Of a stretch of DNA of 16,401 nt, positions 12,377-16,401 are shown one piece after another. Each line of letters opens with the position of its first letter. The stretch's first letter is position 1. The DNA comes from GCA-003244245 sp036266995 (GTDB lineage: Bacteria > Actinomycetota > Actinomycetes > Mycobacteriales > Pseudonocardiaceae), in assembly GCA_036266995.1 (NCBI GenBank), contig DATAWX010000249.1, positions 1 through 16,401 of the forward strand, given 5' to 3'. The notes beneath the pieces are model-generated. The model saw nothing but the letters and a program-made list of their open reading frames with translations, did not search any database and was not told the DNA's origin. The position numbers and the translations under genes were made by a program.

Positions 12377-14491
12377 TCATGAATGGTTCTCGCGCAGCAG
12401 CGTCGGGACCGCGTCGGGCTCCACGGGTGGGCCAAACGCCTCACCTCGGGCTAGGTCGGCGCCGATCTGCCGCCACCAGTCGGCGTGATCGGCGGTGTCG
12501 ATACCCGCGATGGTCACGGTGGCGCCGGTGCGTTGGATCAGGGGGACTAGGCTGGTTATCGCGGAGCTCACCACCGAGTCGGGTTCTGGCGCGGTGGTGC
12601 CTATCCAGGGGTTGGCCATCTCGACCCCGTTCACTGGCAGCGATTCCAGCAGTGCCAGGTTCCCCAGTGCCTGGTCGTAGTGGGTGAGCACGGTGGACAC
12701 CTTGATGTCCGCGAGCGTTCGTAGGTTTTCGACGGCGTCGTCATGCCCTGCGGAGATTACCTCGACCGGCACTCCGAGCTGGATGTCCCCGGGTCGAAGC
12801 TGGGTCTGGGCCAGGGTGGCGCGCACGAGGGCCACCAGGTCGGGGTCTCGCGCCAGGTGGGTGGTCAGATCAATCCGGATGGGCACCGAGAGGGCCTGTC
12901 GATTATGCCAGGCGCGCAGGTGGTCGCTGGCCTGCGCCAGCATCCACCGCCCGATTGGGATGATCAGCCCGCTTAGCTCGGCGAGCGCTAGACAATCTTT
13001 GTGGGACACGACACCGTGTTCGGGATGCTGCCAGCGCAGCAGCACCACCAGCACCACGATCGATCCAGCGTCGGATGCTGCGGGATCAAGCCGTACCAGC
13101 GGTTGGTAGGACAGGGTGATCTCGCCGTTCTCCCAGGCAGCGGGCATACCGGAGGCTAAGGCGTACCTCGCCCGCTGCTCGGTGTCGGCGGGTGGGTCAT
13201 GCATCGCCCACTGCCCGTGGCCGATCCGCTTAGCCCAGTGCAACGCTACCTCGCCGGCGCGGATCAGTTCCTGGGCATCAGTCTCGCCCGCCGTGCGTCG
13301 AGCGAAGCCGATGCATGCCGAGGCCATCAGCCCCCGGTCGGCGAAGTAGACCGGTTCAGACAGCTCGTTGTTGATCAGCCCGGCAAGGGTCGATGCGCTC
13401 GGGGTGGTCGGAGACTCCTCGATGAGGATGGCGAACTCGTCCGCACCGAACCGGGCGAGGAACGCGCGTTCTCCAACGAACAGCGCCTGGAGTCGGGCCG
13501 CGACCGATCGCAGCAAGAAGTCACCCGCACCCAGACCGAGCCCGTGATTAATGACCGCGAAGTCATCCAAATCAATCTTGCACAGGAGGACCGGAGCGTC
13601 CCGGTCCCGCTCGAGCACCGCCTCGAGGTGAATCGTGAAGTGCAGCCGATTGGGCAGCCCGGTCAGCAAATCCTGCAACGACTGGTGGCGTACCTGCTGC
13701 TCAAAGAGCTGACGATCGGTGATGTCCTCGATCATCGTGAGGTGATGCGTCGGGCCACCCACCGCGTCGCGCAGGACCAGCACGGTCAGCACGACCCAGA
13801 CGGTGTTGCCGTTTGCCGCGAGCAGCTTAACCTTTCGCTGGAAACCCCGCTTCAGCATCTCACACGAGTACGGCCCCCGCGTGCGGTCCTCCAGCGCCTG
13901 GTAAGCGGTGCTCAGCGCCGCGCCCTCGTCGGGATGAAACAGCTCACCGATCTCTTGCCCCGCGAGCTTGGCGGGCGGGTGGTGCAAGATTGTAGCCAGC
14001 CCCGGGTTGACCTCAGTGATGGTGCCGTCGGGCCGGCTGATGAGCAAACCCAGCGGAGCTGAGTCGAACATGTCCATGATGCTGGTCACCACGGCCTGGA
14101 ACCAGGCCTCGCGGTCAGCGGCACTGCGACCGGACAGGGCCGAGGCGTATCCCGACGCCACGCCATCGAGCAGCACCGGAAGCTTGGTGTCAAGCCTTTC
14201 GATGGTATGCAGTTCGGGCATCCGAGGTAGCGCCCGGCTGAACAACTCCGCCGTCCGATCCAGGGCGTGCTCACCGGTGAAGCCCTTGGCCACCAGCGTC
14301 TGGCCGACCTGTGCGGTGAGCTCTGGACGGTGCTGCTCGTTCCTGAGCACGTCGATCAGGCGAGCGAGCAGGTCCCGGAGGCATTCCTCGACCCAGTAGC
14401 TGGGTATCGGTACCTCAGAGTCCCCGCTCATCGCGTCTGACCAGGCCCGGGCCAGCTCACCTAGGGTCACGAACCGGGCCTCCTCATTCAT
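12377..14491 (-). CDS. PAS-GGDEF-EAL protein with GADEF and degenerate EAL domain
   Basis: This 704-residue c-di-GMP-type signalling protein has no membrane segment. Residues 1-130 form a helical N-terminal domain seen in actinobacterial GGDEF/EAL proteins. A PAS domain follows (about 134-258, with APLGLLISRPDGTITEVNPG). The GGDEF domain (about 268-430) keeps DLLTGLPNR (274-282) and IDLDD (306-310) but has RFGADEF (347-353) in place of RYGGDEF, and no RxxD inhibitory site at the usual distance. In the EAL domain (about 440-695) YQPLVRLD and LLRWQHPEHG (484-493) remain. The EAL triad reads VVL (482-484), so the metal glutamate is lost, and the DDFGTG loop reads THYDQALG (603-610). Phosphodiesterase activity is therefore very unlikely; cyclase activity is uncertain. 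A c-di-GMP or GTP sensing role is plausible. It stands alone, with non-coding DNA on both sides. Confidence 0.9.
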   Translation of the reverse strand: MNEEARFVTLGELARAWSDAMSGDSEVPIPSYWVEECLRDLLARLIDVLRNEQHRPELTAQVGQTLVAKGFTGEHALDRTAELFSRALPRMPELHTIERLDTKLPVLLDGVASGYASALSGRSAADREAWFQAVVTSIMDMFDSAPLGLLISRPDGTITEVNPGLATILHHPPAKLAGQEIGELFHPDEGAALSTAYQALEDRTRGPYSCEMLKRGFQRKVKLLAANGNTVWVVLTVLVLRDAVGGPTHHLTMIEDITDRQLFEQQVRHQSLQDLLTGLPNRLHFTIHLEAVLERDRDAPVLLCKIDLDDFAVINHGLGLGAGDFLLRSVAARLQALFVGERAFLARFGADEFAILIEESPTTPSASTLAGLINNELSEPVYFADRGLMASACIGFARRTAGETDAQELIRAGEVALHWAKRIGHGQWAMHDPPADTEQRARYALASGMPAAWENGEITLSYQPLVRLDPAASDAGSIVVLVVLLRWQHPEHGVVSHKDCLALAELSGLIIPIGRWMLAQASDHLRAWHNRQALSVPIRIDLTTHLARDPDLVALVRATLAQTQLRPGDIQLGVPVEVISAGHDDAVENLRTLADIKVSTVLTHYDQALGNLALLESLPVNGVEMANPWIGTTAPEPDSVVSSAITSLVPLIQRTGATVTIAGIDTADHADWWRQIGADLARGEAFGPPVEPDAVPTLLRENHS

Positions 14492-14825
14492 CGTCTTCTA
14501 ACCCCATCTACCGTCACCCAGGCCCCGGACCTCGCCCGTCTAACCGCGACCAAGTGTTGAGCCGAACTGCCTGAAGCTAGAGCCTCGTGCATAACAGCGG
14601 CAAGGCGGCCGGGCTAGCCAACAGTGGATACCGCTGAGATGCTAACACCAACGGGTGAACTGTTCGGAGTTTGATGCGCGCCTTGTTCTGTGTTCTGTGT
14701 GTGCAGTGCCTCGGTTGGTCGTGGCGGATCAGGCATAGCGGGGTGGACGCGACAGGCGGGATCGAGTCAGGGCGATCTCCGCTAGATACGGCATCCCGAT
14801 CTCGCGACTCTTCGATCTCCGCTGC
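14492..14825. other. Gene-free stretch upstream of the GGDEF/EAL gene
   Basis: No gene, RNA or strong repeat was recognised in this 334-bp stretch. It must hold the promoter of the leftward GGDEF/EAL gene. AGAAGA just before its ATG is a weak ribosome site. Confidence 0.45.
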
Positions 14826-14960
14826 TGTTCGGCCCGGTAGCGGTCCGACTTCGGTCCCGCTCCAGGTGAGACCTTCGACGGGCACATCGCGCAGATGGAG
14901 GCTAAGTTCCCACAGGTGGCCTTAGGGGTCGGCCACGCGTATTCGGCCGGCGCAGCCAAT
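14826..14960 (-). pseudogene. C-terminal remnant of a VOC/glyoxalase-type protein
   Basis: One minus-strand frame reads RIRVADP, a TAA stop, then GHLWELSLHLRDVPVEGLTW. This matches the C-terminal DP-(D/E/F)-GHLWEL signature of VOC (glyoxalase/bleomycin-resistance) proteins, where a residue stands in place of the TAA. Upstream of RIRVADP the same frame meets another stop (near 14985) and no longer resembles the family. About 30 codons are recognisable. The origin is inferred from this short motif alone. Confidence 0.45.
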
Positions 14961-15107
14961 GGCCGGCGATTGCCACCGGTAAACTCATGGCCTGGGGCCG
15001 CAAGCCCTGGCTGGGTCCCCAGCTCCGAGGCCTGCTACGCAACCCATAACGCACCAATCGATGACCAGCCACCAGGAGAAGTGCTGTGCTGGGTCGGGTG
15101 GGCAGGG

Positions 15108-15250
15108 GTGTGGCGTCCCCTCGACCTCCCTCAAGGGCTACCACACGCCAGCCCGGGGGCAGAGCTGCACGGCGCGCGCCCCGGTTCCGTCGAGGGCTGC
15201 CCCCGTGTTGGCGTGTGGTCGGGTGATGCCAGGTCGAGAGGACGCCACAC
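15108..15250. repeat. 143-bp imperfect palindrome
   Basis: The outer arms 15108-15127 and 15231-15250 are reverse complements at 19 of 20 positions. The inner arms 15140-15162 and 15197-15219 match at 21 of 23. The 11-12 nt between inner and outer arms do not pair, and a 34-nt GC-rich centre remains. As RNA or single-stranded DNA it would fold into a long hairpin. It lies just upstream of a truncated IS1380 transposase and may be two inverted copies of a roughly 60-bp repeat. Confidence 0.8.
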
Positions 15251-15284
15251 AACCCCCAGCCTCCGTCTTCCACCGGGGTTGACG

Positions 15285-15917
15285 ACACACCGGGACAAGG
15301 AGACCGACGCGATCGCGACCCTGCCCGCGGACGCGTGGACCGCGGGGATCGACCAGAACGGCGACCTCGTCGAGGATACGTTCGTCGCTGACCTGACCGC
15401 CCTGCTCGACCTCGTCCGCTGGCACGACAAGATCCCGAACCTGCGGATCATCGTGCGCGACGAGCCGCTGCACCCCCGCTACCGCACACGGGCCACCGAG
15501 CGGGAGAAACAACTCGGGCGTCGCTATCCGTTGATCGCCATCAACACCCCGGTCGGGCAGATCGCCTGGCTCGACGCGCGGCACCGCTGCCACGTCCACG
15601 TGGAAAACGATGTCAAACAGGCCAAGGACCTCGGCCTGAACCGCTGGCCCTCGCGGCAGTGGTCGATCAACGTGGCCTGGACCCAGATCGTCGCCCTGGC
15701 CACGAACCTGCTCGCCTGCGTCCGCTACCTGGCCCTGCCCGAGGGTGAGCTCCGCGACGCGGCCCCGACACTGCTGCGCTACCGACTGCTGCACCTACCC
15801 GCCCGCCTCACCCGCGGACAACCCAAACGATGGCTCCACCTCCGCGAGGACTGGCCCTGGACCGAGGACGTGATCAACGCCTGGCGGGTGGTCAGAGCAC
15901 TTGCCACGCCGACCTGA
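15285..15917 (+). pseudogene. IS1380-family transposase, C-terminal half only
   Basis: IS1380 transposases are DDE enzymes of about 450-500 residues that move their element by cut and paste. The preserved part starts near DKETDAIATLPADAWT (from 15294) and runs about 207 codons to the TGA at 15915-15917. It includes LRIIVRDEPLHP, INTPVGQIAWLDARHRCHVH, the catalytic-Glu region VENDVKQAKDLGLNRWPS, INVAWTQIV and TLLRYRLLHLPARL. The N-terminal half with the catalytic aspartates is missing. The frame is open upstream to 14895, but that part is not transposase and spans the palindrome and the VOC remnant. The fragment has no internal stop or frameshift, so the truncation may be fairly recent. No right-end inverted repeat could be placed with certainty; the AT-rich ATGATCAAAATTAC at 16027 is a candidate. 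Confidence 0.85.
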
Positions 15918-16348
15918 CCACCGACCGAAGCCCCGACGATCATGGAAGGATCCCCTGTCCGGAGCGTGGAACCCGGTACCACCGACGCGACAGTCGGGCC
16001 CCGACCCCACCCATGAACAGGAAACCATGATCAAAATTACAAGCGCGCGATTCGGGGGACGCTCCCGTCACCCCGGTGAAAAATCCAGGCCAGCGCGCAA
16101 GATCGTCGGTGGTCGCGCTGAGCCAATGATCGTTTGGACACTTTATGGTCACAAAACACATCCAGATAACCGAAAATGACCACAGATGACGAGCGTTTGC
16201 AGTCGCGAAAGCCGCAGGTAACCAATGCTATCCACGAACAACCACGACGACGGTCCGAGGATCCTTGGGTTCCGGGTCGCCGCTTCCTCTCGACCGGAGA
16301 TAGTCCACATCGCCTCCGGCGCGCACCCACGCCGGTTCGTACGCATTA
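15918..16348. other. Gene-free stretch between IS1380 remnant and cold-shock gene
   Basis: No gene is supported on either strand. The stretch probably contains the right end of the IS1380 remnant. It also contains an AT-richer segment (about 16130-16185) with repeated TGGACAC, TGGTCAC, CATCCAG and TGACCAC blocks that resembles an IS21-type end. The rest, to 16348, shows nothing I recognise. Confidence 0.45.
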
Positions 16349-16401
16349 TCAGGCAGGCGTAACGTTCTCCGCCTGTGGGCCCTTGGGGCCCTGAGTGATG
16401 T
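16349..16401 (-). CDS. Cold-shock domain protein, C-terminal end (cut by window)
   Basis: Read on the minus strand, the last 16 codons before the TGA at 16351-16349 give ITQGPKGPQAENVTPA. This is the C-terminal beta strand of CspA-type cold-shock proteins (consensus QGPKGPQA-NV). Such proteins are about 67 residues long, bind single-stranded RNA and DNA, and act as RNA chaperones. Some 50 codons and the start lie beyond the right edge. The coding end is intact. Nothing can be said about its promoter. The match is short but distinctive. Confidence 0.85.
   Translation of the reverse strand, partial: ITQGPKGPQAENVTPA

Noticed and set aside
12135..12488. 117-codon open frame on the plus strand
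   Set aside because: It has no recognisable domain, runs antisense into the end of the GGDEF/EAL gene and has a composition typical of chance frames in GC-rich DNA.
14895..15284. N-terminal part of the long frame that ends in the IS1380 transposase
   Set aside because: It shows no transposase motifs and covers the VOC remnant (opposite strand) and the palindrome; it is a chance open frame.
1..16401. CRISPR array or toxin-antitoxin module
   Set aside because: No regularly spaced direct repeats and no recognisable small paired genes were seen.

Overview
The window is high-GC DNA that reads as a chromosome of a Mycobacterium-like actinomycete (Corynebacteriales). The main reasons are: a PduO-type cobalamin adenosyltransferase divergent from murA, as in M. 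tuberculosis (Rv1314c-Rv1315); a MurA with Asp at the fosfomycin-target position; a NucS very close to mycobacterial NucS; TAGCGT-type -10 boxes 6-9 nt in front of GTG/ATG starts (leaderless or nearly leaderless genes); and remnants of a 13E12-type HNH protein and an IS1380 transposase. These assignments come from recalled family patterns; no database search was run.

Left part (1-7163), intact and densely coding: cobalamin adenosyltransferase (-, cut by the window start), murA (+), an acyl-CoA ligase (-), a fused B12-dependent mutase of the MeaA/ethylmalonyl-CoA mutase type (+), a crotonase-fold protein that lacks the hydratase glutamates (+), and the mismatch-repair nuclease nucS (+). The ligase and mutase are divergent over an 85-bp gap that holds a perfect 12-bp palindrome. 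The ligase, mutase and crotonase suggest acyl-CoA metabolism, and the adenosyltransferase family makes the cofactor the mutase needs. In M. tuberculosis the rRNA operon lies just after murA. Here murA runs into the convergent ligase gene with 8 bp between stops, so the rRNA operon is not at this site.

Middle part (7164-11626), mixed: a junk stretch carries the tail of an HNH/13E12 gene joined to a twice-frameshifted thiolase fragment, then a near-perfect hairpin. After it come a SufS-like class V aminotransferase/cysteine desulfurase (-), a DUF6933-type protein (+), and a secreted or lipid-anchored GH3 N-acetylhexosaminidase-like protein (-) in which the usual NagZ Asp-His dyad is replaced.

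Right part (11627-16401), gene-poor: a 750-bp non-coding gap, a PAS-GGDEF-EAL protein (-) with GADEF and a clearly degenerate EAL domain, a stop-interrupted remnant of a VOC/glyoxalase gene, a 143-bp imperfect palindrome, the C-terminal half of an IS1380 transposase, a short stretch that resembles an IS21-type end, and at the edge the last 16 codons of a cold-shock protein gene (-). This part looks like an accumulation site for broken mobile DNA.

No clearly new multi-gene system is visible. The best candidates for follow-up are the missing rRNA operon after murA, the 143-bp palindrome, the GH3 and EAL proteins with changed active sites, and the ligase/mutase divergent operator.
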